Source of the DNA: Anabaena sp. 4-3
GTDB taxonomy: Bacteria > Cyanobacteriota > Cyanobacteriia > Cyanobacteriales > Nostocaceae
Length of the DNA: 64,000 bases
NCBI RefSeq assembly: GCF_001597745.1
Contig: NZ_LUHJ01000035.1
Span: forward strand, 1 to 64,000
Direction: 5' to 3'
Shown: positions 18,574 to 28,027 of the stretch, in pieces
How the letters are laid out: every line of letters begins with the position of its first letter
Position numbering within the stretch: the first letter of the stretch is position 1
The notes under the pieces: generated by a model
Seen by the model: the letters and a program-made list of their open reading frames with translations, nothing else
The model's database searches: none
Told to the model about the DNA's origin: nothing
Made by a program: the position numbers and the translations under genes

Positions 18574-19887
18574 ATGAGCAACCAAGCAGAATTTACCATT
18601 GCCCTTTTACATTGGGGTGATTTAATTGAAGATTTTTTAGACACCATCGGAGTTAGCTTCGAGGCTTTTTGCAATGAGATGACGGGCGGTTGGATGTTCG
18701 GCTATATCGATGCTTTAAAGCTGGCTAACGTGCGGACGGTGTTGTTTTGCATTTCCGCACGGGTGACTACAACTGTGCGCTATACCCATAAGCCGACAGG
18801 TGCAACTATCTGTGTTTTACCTGCGCCTAAACTGTATCAAGTTGTGCGTCGTCCCATGTTAAACCCTTATGGTTGGAATATTACTGAGGTATTTGGCGAT
18901 GTGCATGGAATCCGTCGTCATCTTTTGGCAGTGGTGAAAGATGCTGCACCTTATCTAGCTACACCATTGATTGCACTGGGGCGTGAACTGCGCCGGGAAG
19001 GATGCCAAGCTATTTTGTGTCAAGAGTATGAATATGCTCGCTTTGATAGTTGCATATTATTGGGTAAAATCATCGGTCTACCTGTGTTTGCCACTTTTCA
19101 AGGCGGAGACTTTCAACTGTCGCGTTGGGAAGGTTTGCTACGTCCGCTTACACTATCAGCCTGTGCTGGTTTAATAGTCGCCACCCAAACCGAGGTGGAG
19201 AGGTTAGAGTCTCGCTACAAATTACCTCTGGGAAAAATAGCACGGATTTTTAACCCAATGGATGTGGCGAATTGGCACGCTAGCGATCGCACTCAAGCAA
19301 GGAAGGTTTTGGGTATCCCCTTAGATGCTCAGGTGGTAGTGTATCATGGTCGTATAGAAATATACCGCAAAGGTTTGGATATTCTGGTTGATGCTTGGGA
19401 AAAACTATGTCGCGATCGCCCAGGGAGAAATTTGTGTTTACTGCTTGTCGGTACAGGTTCGGATGCCGAGAAGTTCAAACAACTGATTACTCAGAAGCAG
19501 CTACCCGGCATAATTTGGAAAAACGAATACGTGCGCGATCGCACGGTTATTCAACGTTACTTGTCGGCGGCGGATGTCTATACTCTCCCATCTCGCCACG
19601 AAGGTTTTCCTGTCGCACCCATCGAAGCCATGTCTTGCGGTTTACCCGTTGTTGCCACTGATGCCCCTGGTGTTCCTGATATTTTGGCAGACAACGAGTT
19701 ATCTGGGGGTATTATAGTACCCCGTGAAGACAGTACAGCCTTAGCTCAAGCCCTGGGTACTATCCTAGATAACCAGCCTTGGGGGTATGAATTGGGTAAA
19801 CGCGCCCGCGATCGCGCAGAACAATGTTTTTCTCTAGCTGCTATTGGGCAGCAACTACGTGAGTTGATTGTGACGAAAAGTTACTAA
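18574..19887 (+). CDS. GT4-family glycosyltransferase (GT-B fold)
   Basis: 437 residues from the ATG at 18574. A TTG at 18478 is in frame and would add 32 residues, but those look unlike a folded start and neither has a clear ribosome site. The N-terminal Rossmann domain begins FTIALLHWGD. The C-terminal domain holds VVYHGRIEIYRKGLDILVDAW and the E-x7-E motif EGFPVAPIE, followed by AMSCGLPVVATDAPGVPDIL, which bind the nucleotide-sugar. It is a retaining enzyme by family. Upstream is a nested repeat; downstream the last glycosyltransferase follows after 61 bases. Confidence 0.9.
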   Translation: MSNQAEFTIALLHWGDLIEDFLDTIGVSFEAFCNEMTGGWMFGYIDALKLANVRTVLFCISARVTTTVRYTHKPTGATICVLPAPKLYQVVRRPMLNPYGWNITEVFGDVHGIRRHLLAVVKDAAPYLATPLIALGRELRREGCQAILCQEYEYARFDSCILLGKIIGLPVFATFQGGDFQLSRWEGLLRPLTLSACAGLIVATQTEVERLESRYKLPLGKIARIFNPMDVANWHASDRTQARKVLGIPLDAQVVVYHGRIEIYRKGLDILVDAWEKLCRDRPGRNLCLLLVGTGSDAEKFKQLITQKQLPGIIWKNEYVRDRTVIQRYLSAADVYTLPSRHEGFPVAPIEAMSCGLPVVATDAPGVPDILADNELSGGIIVPREDSTALAQALGTILDNQPWGYELGKRARDRAEQCFSLAAIGQQLRELIVTKSY

Positions 19888-19948
19888 TTTTTTGCTGGAA
19901 CGAACACAGACTTTTACCAATTTATTTAAACCAATTTAGACAACATTT

Positions 19949-21103
19949 ATGGGTGAATCTGTCATTTTAAATCATCAAACATTATTATCCAAAACATCTC
20001 ATAATTTCCCATTAGTTTCTGTAATTATTCCAGCTTATAATGCAGCAGCTTTTATAGAAAGAACCTTGAAGTCTGTGTTGAATCAAACCTACACAAATAT
20101 TGAAGTGATAGTTGTAGACGATGGTTCTCGTGATCAGACAACTGATATCGTGCAATCAATTGTCCAGAAAGATGCTCGTGTCCGCTTATTACAACAACCT
20201 AATTCTGGTGTAGCTGCGGCTCGTAACTTAGCCATCAAATATGCACAAGGAGAATTTATCGCCCCGATTGATGCTGATGACATTTGGTATCCTGAAAATC
20301 TCGAAAAACAAGTTAAATGTTTTCAAGAATCTGATTCATCTGTCGGTTTAGTTTATGCTTGGTCAATTGTAATTGATGAGAATGATGCCCCTAGTGGTGA
20401 TTTTCATGTCTCTGAATATCAAGGTGAAGTTTATATGGCATTGCTATATAGTAACTTTTTAGGAAATGCCAGTTCCAGCTTAATTCGCCGTAGTTGTTTG
20501 CAAAGGGTAGGCGGTTATGACAGTGAATTGAAAGCTAAAGGCTGTCAAGGTTGTGAGGATTGGGAGCTTTATTTGCGAATTGCCGAACATTATCAGGTAA
20601 GAGTTGTACCTGAATTTCTCATTGGCTACCGCCAAACTATTAATAGTATGTCTCACAATTATACTTCAATGATAAATTCGCAGCAATTTGTCTTAACTGC
20701 TGTTCAGAAAAAACATCCTGAAATTCCTCATGCTATTTACCGATGGTCTCGTAGTCTTTTTTATATTTATATAGCTCGTAAAAGTAGCGTATCTGGCAAA
20801 TCTTTAGAAACTTTATATTATTTATACAAGAGTTTAGAACAAGATTTTTTTATGACCTTGTTACGACATGATTTATATACACAACTTTTGAAAATTTCAA
20901 TAGCTGCATTCACATCGTTTATCTATTATATATTTCCCTATTTATCCAAATATTTGGACTCAAATCAAAATAGTCACCGTCAAGAGCTAACAATTAATGA
21001 TTCTCAAACTTTCATGAAAATACAAAAAATATTGCCGTCAACAATTTATAAAAATATGAGAATTCATTGGTTGTCTAAGAGGGTGCTAATCAATAAAGGA
21101 TAA
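19949..21103 (+). CDS. GT2-family glycosyltransferase, paralogue of the cluster's first gene
   Basis: 384 residues, with VSVIIPAYNAAAF at 23-35, VVDDGS at 55-60 and metal-binding PIDADD at 106-111. CEDWELYLRIAEHYQVRVVPEFL parallels the first gene of the cluster, and the two share long blocks across the first 230 residues. The C-terminal part has a short hydrophobic stretch (FTSFIYYIFPYL) that may anchor it to the membrane. It closes the plus-strand cluster and converges on the tonB-like gene, with a hairpin-forming repeat between them. Confidence 0.9.
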   Translation: MGESVILNHQTLLSKTSHNFPLVSVIIPAYNAAAFIERTLKSVLNQTYTNIEVIVVDDGSRDQTTDIVQSIVQKDARVRLLQQPNSGVAAARNLAIKYAQGEFIAPIDADDIWYPENLEKQVKCFQESDSSVGLVYAWSIVIDENDAPSGDFHVSEYQGEVYMALLYSNFLGNASSSLIRRSCLQRVGGYDSELKAKGCQGCEDWELYLRIAEHYQVRVVPEFLIGYRQTINSMSHNYTSMINSQQFVLTAVQKKHPEIPHAIYRWSRSLFYIYIARKSSVSGKSLETLYYLYKSLEQDFFMTLLRHDLYTQLLKISIAAFTSFIYYIFPYLSKYLDSNQNSHRQELTINDSQTFMKIQKILPSTIYKNMRIHWLSKRVLINKG

Positions 21104-21179
21104 CTTATCTTTTTTATCAGTTGGTTTATGATCCACAATTAGGGAACTCCCAAACATAAAAACAACCGCTTAAAGTTCC

Positions 21180-21222
21180 TGACTGTTAACTGTTAACAGT
21201 CAACAGTCAACAGTCAACAATG
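21180..21222. repeat. TGTTAAC/AGTCAAC heptamer array, probable shared terminator
   Basis: TGTTAAC units are followed by three AGTCAAC units. 21180-21202 is almost a perfect palindrome (TGACTGTTAA against TTAACAGTCA), placed between two convergent genes. It can form a stem in transcripts from either side. Confidence 0.55.
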
Positions 21223-21235
21223 ATATGATATTCTG

Positions 21236-22804
21236 TTAATCATTGTTTGCCGTAGGGGTAGAAGCCTCTGATGATGACGGTTGAGATGGAGATGGCTGAC
21301 GAGAACGACGTAAAGCATTCCGTAATCTACTGGCACTAGAAGATGAGTTTTCTTGTTTCTCAATCCTGCGCCGTCGCCGAGTTGCAGTTGGTTGTGCTGG
21401 GGGTGATGATTGGGTAGCTGTACGTTCACGTCGCACCCTACGTAAAGAATTTCTGACGCTTCTTTGATTGTTGGATGTTCTCGTGTTGCTGCTTGATGCT
21501 GTTGATGGTTGAGATTTCGGGGTATTTGGAGATGATGTTGGGGTTATTCGTCTACGTCTGACGCGAGTTTCTGCATTTCTGCTGACGGCAGCTTCTGTAT
21601 TATTTGATGTATTTGATGTTCTGGAACTTTGCCGACTACTAGATGCTGCTTCTGTGGTTGATTGTTTTCTTGCTTGTGCTTGTCTTCTGCGTTCTTGTAG
21701 TTCGCGGTAACGTCGAGAACCTGTAATAGCATATTCAGTAGCTATAGACACACCCTGTCTACCAGAATTAGAAGGTTTTAATTTCCAGTTACGTGCTTGT
21801 CTGAGGGTTGCCTCATCTAATTCACGATTACCACTGGAGTTCACAATCCTGACATTAGTAACATTACCTTTTTCATCAGTATCAACTGCTACTTCAACTT
21901 TGCCTTCTATGCCTCTTCTTCTAGCTGCTTCAGGGTACTTAGTGCCGCACTCACGACAAGCTGCACGCCCATTTCCTGGGCTGGCAGGTTTACTATTATC
22001 ACTATCACCAGTTTGAGGGATTTCTATTCGTCTACGTCTTGGCCCTGTAGCTATGATGCCACGACTTTCTCTGGTATTACCAGTTGCCGCACCAGCATTA
22101 TTACCAGTCCCAGCATTATTACCAGTTCCTGTGCCAGTGCCAAGACTCACGCCATTGCCGGAACCGACAAGAACGTTAGAACTTGCGCTGCCAGCAGTAT
22201 TACTGTTGTTTCCTTGACTGGCTCTAGTATCTCTGAGTCCACTCAACAAGCTTCTTAATTTTTCACTGCTTTCTCCTCCAGCTTGCGGTGTAGTTGGCTG
22301 TGGATTAACAGGTTGAGATTTTGTTACTTGGCTGGGTTGTGTTGTTGGCTGTGGTTTTTCGGGTGTGACGCTAGTTTTTTCGGGTTGCTGTTGAACAGGG
22401 GGAGTTTTCAGGTTACTAGAAAACTTTTGTACTGGCTCAGGTTTTAATTTTAGAGGAGCGATCGCCACGGGAGCGACTGGAGTAGGTGGTGGAGATACTA
22501 ATGCAATTTCTCTGTTATTGCTGACATCTGCTTTAACTGGGCGTGAAGGAGTTTCTGGTTCAGGTTTTGGTTCTGGTTTAATTTCTTGTGGTGTTGGTTC
22601 TGTTTCTTCAATCGGAGAATCAAGTATTGTTACCTCTAGAGGTTCAACTTCAACTTCAGAAGTTCTACGCAATAACGTACTTATACCTATAGTTACTATA
22701 CCAATATGCAACGCTACCGAGCCAATTAGACTGTAAACCAGAAAAGACCTGAGAGCGTTAGTTTCTTTGGAACGCTGTTCAACAGCTATGCCCGAAAAGG
22801 TCAT
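21236..22804 (-). CDS. TonB-family energy transducer with a long basic tail
   Basis: 522 residues. One membrane helix (about 21-45) is followed by a Pro/Glu/Lys-rich spacer (50-175), a Gly/Asn/Thr-rich linker (200-245) and the TonB C-terminal domain at about 284-362 (YPEAARRRGIEGKVEVAVD, ELDEATLRQARNWKLKP). A CREC pair sits just before it. TonB normally ends with this domain, but here 160 further residues follow, rich in Ser, Arg, Thr and Asn with RRRR clusters. It should span the periplasm and pass energy from ExbB-ExbD to outer-membrane receptors. Divergent from exbB. No receptor gene is nearby, so the substrate is unknown. Confidence 0.88.
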   Translation of the reverse strand: MTFSGIAVEQRSKETNALRSFLVYSLIGSVALHIGIVTIGISTLLRRTSEVEVEPLEVTILDSPIEETEPTPQEIKPEPKPEPETPSRPVKADVSNNREIALVSPPPTPVAPVAIAPLKLKPEPVQKFSSNLKTPPVQQQPEKTSVTPEKPQPTTQPSQVTKSQPVNPQPTTPQAGGESSEKLRSLLSGLRDTRASQGNNSNTAGSASSNVLVGSGNGVSLGTGTGTGNNAGTGNNAGAATGNTRESRGIIATGPRRRRIEIPQTGDSDNSKPASPGNGRAACRECGTKYPEAARRRGIEGKVEVAVDTDEKGNVTNVRIVNSSGNRELDEATLRQARNWKLKPSNSGRQGVSIATEYAITGSRRYRELQERRRQAQARKQSTTEAASSSRQSSRTSNTSNNTEAAVSRNAETRVRRRRITPTSSPNTPKSQPSTASSSNTRTSNNQRSVRNSLRRVRRERTATQSSPPAQPTATRRRRRIEKQENSSSSASRLRNALRRSRQPSPSQPSSSEASTPTANND

Positions 22805-23066
22805 GATTTATTGCGAGTCAATATTACTAACTTAGACATAGTAGAATGCTCAGATAGAAATATCAAGTAATTAGTTTGTTAAGATTTTAGCTGTATAAAA
22901 TGGCTATAAAATAGTTATAGAGGGTTTTTTAGCGATTTTTTAGTGAAAATTCTTCCCAAATAATTGCAAAAAAATTTGCAGATTTCTTGAAACTATCTTG
23001 ACAATATCTCTCAACTTAGCTGAGGATGCTAGTAGTTTTTGTGTGTTTGGGATTACGAGGCTTTGC

Positions 23067-23720
23067 ATGGTAATTCAGAATCTGTTCACGGCTGGCGGCA
23101 TAGTCATGTGGCCGCTATTGGGATTTTCTATATTGGCAGTGGCGTTAATTATTGAACGTATTAAGTTTTGGTTGAGAATCCATAACCGTCAAAGCCGTGT
23201 GATTAAAGAGGTATTGAAACTCTATCGATTAGACAATTTAGTGGGTGCAATGGATAAACTGCAAAAAAATGCAGATTTGCCGCTTGCACGGATTTTTTTA
23301 GCAGCGTTGGAATTAGAAGAACCCACGCCGGAAGAATTTCGTTTAGCTTTAGAAAGTGAAGCACAAGCTGAGATACCTATACTCAAACGCTTTCAAAATA
23401 TTTTTGACACCATCATTGGTTTAGCCCCATTATTAGGTCTACTTGGGACTGTATTAGGTTTGATTACGTCTTTTGCTTCTTTGGATATTGGTGATGTCGG
23501 AGGTACGAAAACCGCAGGTGTGACTGCTGGGATTAGTGAAGCTTTGGTGTCTACAGCCGCCGGGTTAGTGGTTGCTATATTTACACTGTTGTTCTCCAAC
23601 TCCTTCCGGGGACTTTATAGCCGACAGATGGCTTTGTTTCAGGAATACGGAGGACAGTTAGAATTACTCTATCGTCGTCGCTATGAACGAGGAGAAAAAG
23701 CCCATGCGTCTGCAAGATGA
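23067..23720 (+). CDS. exbB: ExbB/TolQ-type proton channel protein
   Basis: 217 residues from the ATG at 23067, which has GAGG upstream and puts the first membrane helix (GIVMWPLLGFSILAVALIIE) near the start. An upstream in-frame TTG at 22998 would add 23 unlikely residues. Three hydrophobic segments fit the MotA/TolQ/ExbB plan. The segment LAPLLGLLGTVLGLITSF and GISEALVSTAAGLVVAIFTLLF are the conserved helices 2 and 3. With ExbD it forms the proton-driven motor for TonB. It overlaps exbD by 17 bases. Confidence 0.92.
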   Translation: MVIQNLFTAGGIVMWPLLGFSILAVALIIERIKFWLRIHNRQSRVIKEVLKLYRLDNLVGAMDKLQKNADLPLARIFLAALELEEPTPEEFRLALESEAQAEIPILKRFQNIFDTIIGLAPLLGLLGTVLGLITSFASLDIGDVGGTKTAGVTAGISEALVSTAAGLVVAIFTLLFSNSFRGLYSRQMALFQEYGGQLELLYRRRYERGEKAHASAR

Positions 23721-24108
23721 ACCGGATCTGCCAGCACAAATCAATATTGTGCCGATGATTGATGTAATTTTTGCGATTTTGACATTTTTTATTATGTCAA
23801 CGCTATTTTTAACTAGGTCAGAAGGATTACCAGTTAATTTACCAAAGGCAGCTACAGCCAATCAACAGCAAGTACCTGAAAAAGTTACAATCACGGTGGA
23901 CGAAAAAGGAGAAGTTAGCCTAAATCGTCAACCAATTTTAGTGAATTCTCTAGCCGAACAGATACGTAATTTAGCTGGTTCTAACTCAGAGGTTGTGGTA
24001 ATTATTAATGCTGATGAAAGAGTAGGACACGGTAAAGTTGTAGCCGTGATGGATCAGGTAAGACAAGTCAAGGGGGCAAAACTAGCGATCGCCACTCAAA
24101 AGCAGTAA
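23704..24108 (+). CDS. exbD: ExbD/TolR-type protein
   Basis: 134 residues from the ATG at 23704, chosen because GAGGAG lies about 9 bases upstream; another ATG at 23683 is in frame. One membrane helix carries the key Asp (INIVPMIDVIFAILTFFIM), then a periplasmic domain ends in HGKVVAVMDQVRQVKGAKLAIATQKQ, split here, typical of ExbD. It pairs with ExbB in the inner membrane to power TonB. It overlaps the end of exbB, so the genes are translationally coupled. Confidence 0.93.
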   Translation: MRLQDEPDLPAQINIVPMIDVIFAILTFFIMSTLFLTRSEGLPVNLPKAATANQQQVPEKVTITVDEKGEVSLNRQPILVNSLAEQIRNLAGSNSEVVVIINADERVGHGKVVAVMDQVRQVKGAKLAIATQKQ

Positions 24109-24111
24109 TCA

Positions 24112-24160
24112 GGGAGTGGGGAATGGGAGCAGGGGAGGCAGGGGAAGCGGAGGGAGAATA
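24112..24160. repeat. G-rich spacer repeat
   Basis: Short GGGGAGCAGGGGAGGCAG-type purine-rich repeat after exbD. The same kind of sequence recurs at 33714-33880, 53364-53500, 56092-56200 and 59101-59170, and in frame inside several genes. Confidence 0.6.
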
Positions 24161-24192
24161 ACTTTTACCCATTCAACCGTCAACCTTCCCCA

Positions 24193-24227
24193 ATGACTAA
24201 TGACTAATGACTAATGACTAATGACTA
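24193..24227. repeat. ATGACTA heptamer array, 5 units
   Basis: Five perfect tandem ATGACTA units. The last unit's CTA is the TAG stop codon of the PBP2 gene on the minus strand. Confidence 0.9.
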
Positions 24228-26042
24228 ATTACTTGCTGGTTTTTGATACTTGCCAGGGTACTTGCGTTGGAAATAGTCTTCCATAATTTGGAGAATCATC
24301 GGGGCGGCAACGCTACCGCCACCACCACCGGAATGTTCAGCAAAGGCGACAATAAGGATTTCTGGCTGATCAGCAGGAGCATAAGCACCGAACCAAGCAT
24401 GATTTTGTTTGATCCGACCCTTCCATGCTTCAGCTGTGCCACTTTTACCTGCGACTGGGGGAACTGTGGGTTTATTTAAAACTTTGCCAGTCCCTTCAGT
24501 GATTACCTTACGCAACCCCTCACGCAGAAGTTTGATAGTAGATGGCTTCATCTTGACAGCTTCTCGCCAACTTCTGGCTTCTTCATTGTCTTTAAGTAAA
24601 TGTGGTTGGACGCGATAACCACCATTAGCAGGTACAGCAAACATGACAGCCACTTGCAAAGGTGTGGCAAGTAAAGCACCTTGACCAATAGACATATTAA
24701 TCGTATCGCCTACAGTCCAAGGCATCTTCCAGGCTTTCTGTTTCCATTTGTCATCGGGGACTAAACCTCTGGATTCTTCTGAGACAAACTCAAAGCCTGT
24801 TTTCTTGCCAAAACCATACTTGCGAGTCCATTCAATCAAAGTAGGGCCGCCGATGGCTTTACCAACTTGATAGAAGAAAGTATCACTACTCCACTGCATT
24901 GCTCCCACAAAACCTAATGGGCCGAAACCAGCATGATTCCATTCACCAAATCGAGTTCCACCAATAGTTAAAGAACCGTAGGTTTGTAGGACTGTGTTGG
25001 GAGAAAACTTCCCGGACTCCAGCCCTGCGGTTTTGGTGACAATTTTAAAGGTGCTGGCGGGTGGAAAGGCACTGAGGGCGCGATTAACTAGAGGATGTTC
25101 TTCGCCTTGTACAGATTGCCAGTCTTTTTGTGAGAGTTTTTGCTTGGAGAAAATATTGGGATCAAAGGTGGGATGAGACACCATTGCTAAGACTGCACCA
25201 TTTTTGGGGTCAAGGGCGACAATTGCACCATTGCGAGTTCCCAAGGCTTTCTCTGCTGCCAGTTGTACATTTAAATCTATGGTGAGGCGAATATCATTAC
25301 CAGCTTTGGCTTGTTTTTCTCCCAATACCCGCAATGGTCGCCCAGCCCCATCTACTTCTACTTGCTGACCTCCCCATTCTCCTCTCAGTAAGGTTTCATA
25401 GGCTTTCTCTACCCCCATTTGCCCAATCACATCTCCCAAACGATAGCCCTCTTTTCTCTTTTCTTTGAGTTGTTCGGGAGTTAATTCTCGTGTATATCCC
25501 AATACATGAGCTAATTCTCGACCGTGGGGATAATAGCGCACGGCTTCTGTATGTATTTCTACATCTGGGAGTTCGTTTTCATACTCTTTCATGGCTGTGA
25601 TTTGGGCTTCATTTAAATCACGAGCAATCCGAATCAATGAAGAGGAGTTAGCACCAGCTTCTTCGAGTTTCTTTTCGATTTCTGCTTGGGGGATATCCAA
25701 AACCTGGGATAGACGCGGCCCGACGACAGCCCAAGCGGGTTTAGTATGTGCCATTGGCCATAAATATACAGAATGGGGATAACGTGTACTGGCGAGAAGT
25801 TTGCCATTTCGGTCAAAAATATTACCTCTTTCTGGTTGTTTAGGCAGTGTCCGAATCCGATTAGCTTCGGCTCGCTTGCGGTGGTATTCTCCTTCCACAA
25901 TTTGTAAATATGCCAAGCGGACACCGATCCCAGTCGTCATTAACAGGGTAAAGATAATCAAAAATATAGATTGATAACTACGTCCGACTGTACGGGTATT
26001 TTTTTGTCCGCCAAGTGGAGAAAATGGTTGTAACAAAGTCAT
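24225..26042 (-). CDS. mrdA: Penicillin-binding protein 2 (transpeptidase)
   Basis: 605 residues. A single N-terminal membrane helix (about 23-48) is followed by the PBP dimerisation domain (RTLPKQPERGNIFDRNG; VLGYTREL) and the transpeptidase domain. Catalytic motifs are Ser330-Thr-Phe-Lys333, Ser385-Ser-Asp387 and Lys533-Ser-Gly535. This class B enzyme cross-links peptidoglycan during lateral wall growth with RodA; the length and the GQGALLATPLQVA segment suit PBP2 rather than FtsI. No mreBCD or rodA gene is adjacent in this window. Its stop codon lies in a heptamer repeat array. Probably monocistronic. Confidence 0.93.
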   Translation of the reverse strand: MTLLQPFSPLGGQKNTRTVGRSYQSIFLIIFTLLMTTGIGVRLAYLQIVEGEYHRKRAEANRIRTLPKQPERGNIFDRNGKLLASTRYPHSVYLWPMAHTKPAWAVVGPRLSQVLDIPQAEIEKKLEEAGANSSSLIRIARDLNEAQITAMKEYENELPDVEIHTEAVRYYPHGRELAHVLGYTRELTPEQLKEKRKEGYRLGDVIGQMGVEKAYETLLRGEWGGQQVEVDGAGRPLRVLGEKQAKAGNDIRLTIDLNVQLAAEKALGTRNGAIVALDPKNGAVLAMVSHPTFDPNIFSKQKLSQKDWQSVQGEEHPLVNRALSAFPPASTFKIVTKTAGLESGKFSPNTVLQTYGSLTIGGTRFGEWNHAGFGPLGFVGAMQWSSDTFFYQVGKAIGGPTLIEWTRKYGFGKKTGFEFVSEESRGLVPDDKWKQKAWKMPWTVGDTINMSIGQGALLATPLQVAVMFAVPANGGYRVQPHLLKDNEEARSWREAVKMKPSTIKLLREGLRKVITEGTGKVLNKPTVPPVAGKSGTAEAWKGRIKQNHAWFGAYAPADQPEILIVAFAEHSGGGGGSVAAPMILQIMEDYFQRKYPGKYQKPASN

Positions 26043-26487
26043 AAGAGAGAATTTATTAGTTATTACGATTTGGGTAAGATGCTGTTAACAGCTTGTCAAT
26101 TATTGATAATCAAAGAAATTGCGATCGCTCTGCCCTAGGATTTTACTCAAAATTATGGCTCAATTGATGATGCCAAATCAGGAATTGCCTTTATTCCACA
26201 AGTCTATCAACTGAGAGATGAGCTAAATCTAATAATTGTGAGCCTAGTATTGCAAAACATGACTCAGAGGTAAAGTCAACCACAAAAGACAGCACAAGTG
26301 ATCACTATTCTTTGTATAGAGTTCCTAGAAACTGCCATATCCTGTTGAGTGTGACACAATTGGGAACATTCTTTGATGCACAGTGGTTTTCGGCAGATAC
26401 AATAAACCCAAGTGTGATTTTTGTTCTACTTAATAGGCTACATTAGGTGACAAATTCACGTAAACTCGTGGCATTCTACTGAAGATT
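26043..26487. other. Divergent spacer upstream of the polyamine transporter
   Basis: No reading frame of note. It separates the divergent PBP2 and transporter genes and must hold both promoters. A HIP1 site (GCGATCGC) lies near 26122. I see no clear NtcA-type (GTA-N8-TAC) site. Confidence 0.5.
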
Positions 26488-27615
26488 ATGGCTCAAACTG
26501 TGACCCAGCACCAGAAAGGAATTTTGGCTTTTCAGCCGCTTGATGTGGAATTGCGTAATGTGTTCAAGTTTTTCAAGCAAGAACCAGCAGTACACGGTGT
26601 AGATTTGGACATCAGACAGGGGGAGTTTTTTAGTATTTTGGGCCCTTCTGGGTGCGGGAAAACAACCACACTGCGTCTGATTGCTGGGTTTGAAACAGTT
26701 GATGCGGGTAAGTTATTGATTCAGGGTCAGCCGATGACTAATGTACCTGCTTACCGTCGCCCCGTGAATACAGTATTTCAGAGTTATGCTTTGTTTAACC
26801 ATTTGAATGTGTGGGATAACATCGCCTTTGGACTACGCTTAAAAAAATTCCGTAAGGCAGAAATTGAAAGTCGCGTCAAGGAAGCTTTACAACTCGTAAA
26901 AATGGAAAGTTTGCGATCGCGCTTTCCTGGTCAACTGTCTGGGGGTCAACAGCAAAGGGTAGCATTGGCCAGGGCTATAGTCAATCGTCCGGCTGTGCTG
27001 CTGTTAGATGAGCCTTTGGGGGCGTTAGATTTAAAACTACGCAAGGAAATGCAGGTTGAGTTATCTAATTTACACAAAAACCTGGGTTTAACTTTCATTA
27101 TGGTGACGCATGACCAAGAAGAGGCTTTATCATTAAGCGATCGCATCGCTGTCATGAATCAAGGTAAAATTGAGCAAATTGGTACTCCCTGCGAAATTTA
27201 CGAACGTCCCAAAACCTCTTTTGTCGCTGATTTTATTGGCGATACCAATTTATTTAGTGGTGAAATTACATCTGTAGAAGCCTCAACAGTGCAAGTTGTG
27301 ACAAAAACTGGACTCACTATTGCAGTGCATCGTACTGAAGATACACCCACAGAATTATTAAAAGTTGTAGCAGTAAGTGTACGTCCAGAAAAAATTCAGC
27401 TTTCCTTATATCAGCCTAGCACAGTCAACAATTGCTTTGAGGGAAGGCTAGTAAATGTGATGTATTTAGGAACTCACGTTAATTATGTTGTGGAATTAAT
27501 TAACGGTATCAATATTAATGTTTTACAACCCAATACTTTTGGCAGTTTACCAGACCGTGACACCCCCATTTATGCTTGGTGGGCAAAAGAAGATTGTTTA
27601 GCAATTAGTCATTAG
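26488..27615 (+). CDS. potA: Spermidine/putrescine ABC transporter, ATP-binding subunit
   Basis: 375 residues. Walker A is GPSGCGKT at 52-59, the signature is LSGGQQQR near 150, Walker [12 protein letters not shown], and the H-loop is in [10 protein letters not shown]. The C-terminal TOBE-like domain ([23 protein letters not shown]) is typical of PotA and related ATPases. The downstream binding protein and permease support a polyamine substrate. The last codons and the TAG stop fall in a TTAGTCA heptamer array. It should power uptake from the cytoplasmic face. Confidence 0.92.
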   Translation: MAQTVTQHQKGILAFQPLDVELRNVFKFFKQEPAVHGVDLDIRQGEFFSILGPSGCGKTTTLRLIAGFETVDAGKLLIQGQPMTNVPAYRRPVNTVFQSYALFNHLNVWDNIAFGLRLKKFRKAEIESRVKEALQLVKMESLRSRFPGQLSGGQQQRVALARAIVNRPAVLLLDEPLGALDLKLRKEMQVELSNLHKNLGLTFIMVTHDQEEALSLSDRIAVMNQGKIEQIGTPCEIYERPKTSFVADFIGDTNLFSGEITSVEASTVQVVTKTGLTIAVHRTEDTPTELLKVVAVSVRPEKIQLSLYQPSTVNNCFEGRLVNVMYLGTHVNYVVELINGININVLQPNTFGSLPDRDTPIYAWWAKEDCLAISH

Positions 27616-27632
27616 TCATTAGTCATTGGTCA
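27605..27632. repeat. TTAGTCA heptamer array, 4 units
   Basis: Three exact units and one TTGGTCA variant. It encodes the last residues and stop codon of potA. Confidence 0.85.
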
Positions 27633-27694
27633 TTAATTATGGGTTAAGCTGGAAAATGCCGCATGGGAGGTTTTAAGAGTTACGAGTTTATCAA

Positions 27695-28027
27695 TTGGCA
27701 GAAAAATTAGCTGATAATATCTGGAAAATTGTCAATGAGTGGGAGTCATTACCGAAAGATACAATAGGTAGACAAATTATTCGATCAGCAGATAGCATTG
27801 GTGCAAATATTGCTGAAGGAGTAGGTCGAGGTAGTTATCAAGATAATAGAAGATTTGTCAGAATGGCAAGAGGTTCTTTGTATGAGACACAACACTGGCT
27901 AAGAAGAGCATATAGACGTAATCTGTTAACATCTGAACAAATAAAAGCACTAAGTCTAATCATTAATGATTTAGCACCTCAATTAAACGCCTATCTAAAA
28001 TCTATCGGCAATATTCCAGATGACTAA
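27695..28027 (+). CDS. Four-helix-bundle protein (23S rRNA intervening-sequence type), damaged start
   Basis: 110 residues as read from a TTG, the only start left in frame. The body matches the four-helix-bundle family: IGRQIIRSADSIGANIAEG, then a Gly-rich turn, FVRMARGSLYETQHWL and a C-terminal helix. The family normally starts MxxFKELRVYQLAEKL. Those residues are encoded here, but split by a one-base loss at 27674-27677 (TTT AA GAG where TTT AAA GAG is expected), so the natural ATG at 27663 is out of frame. It may be a pseudogene or use the weak TTG. It is unrelated to polyamines and lies between heptamer arrays, so it looks inserted. Confidence 0.75.
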   Translation: MAEKLADNIWKIVNEWESLPKDTIGRQIIRSADSIGANIAEGVGRGSYQDNRRFVRMARGSLYETQHWLRRAYRRNLLTSEQIKALSLIINDLAPQLNAYLKSIGNIPDD

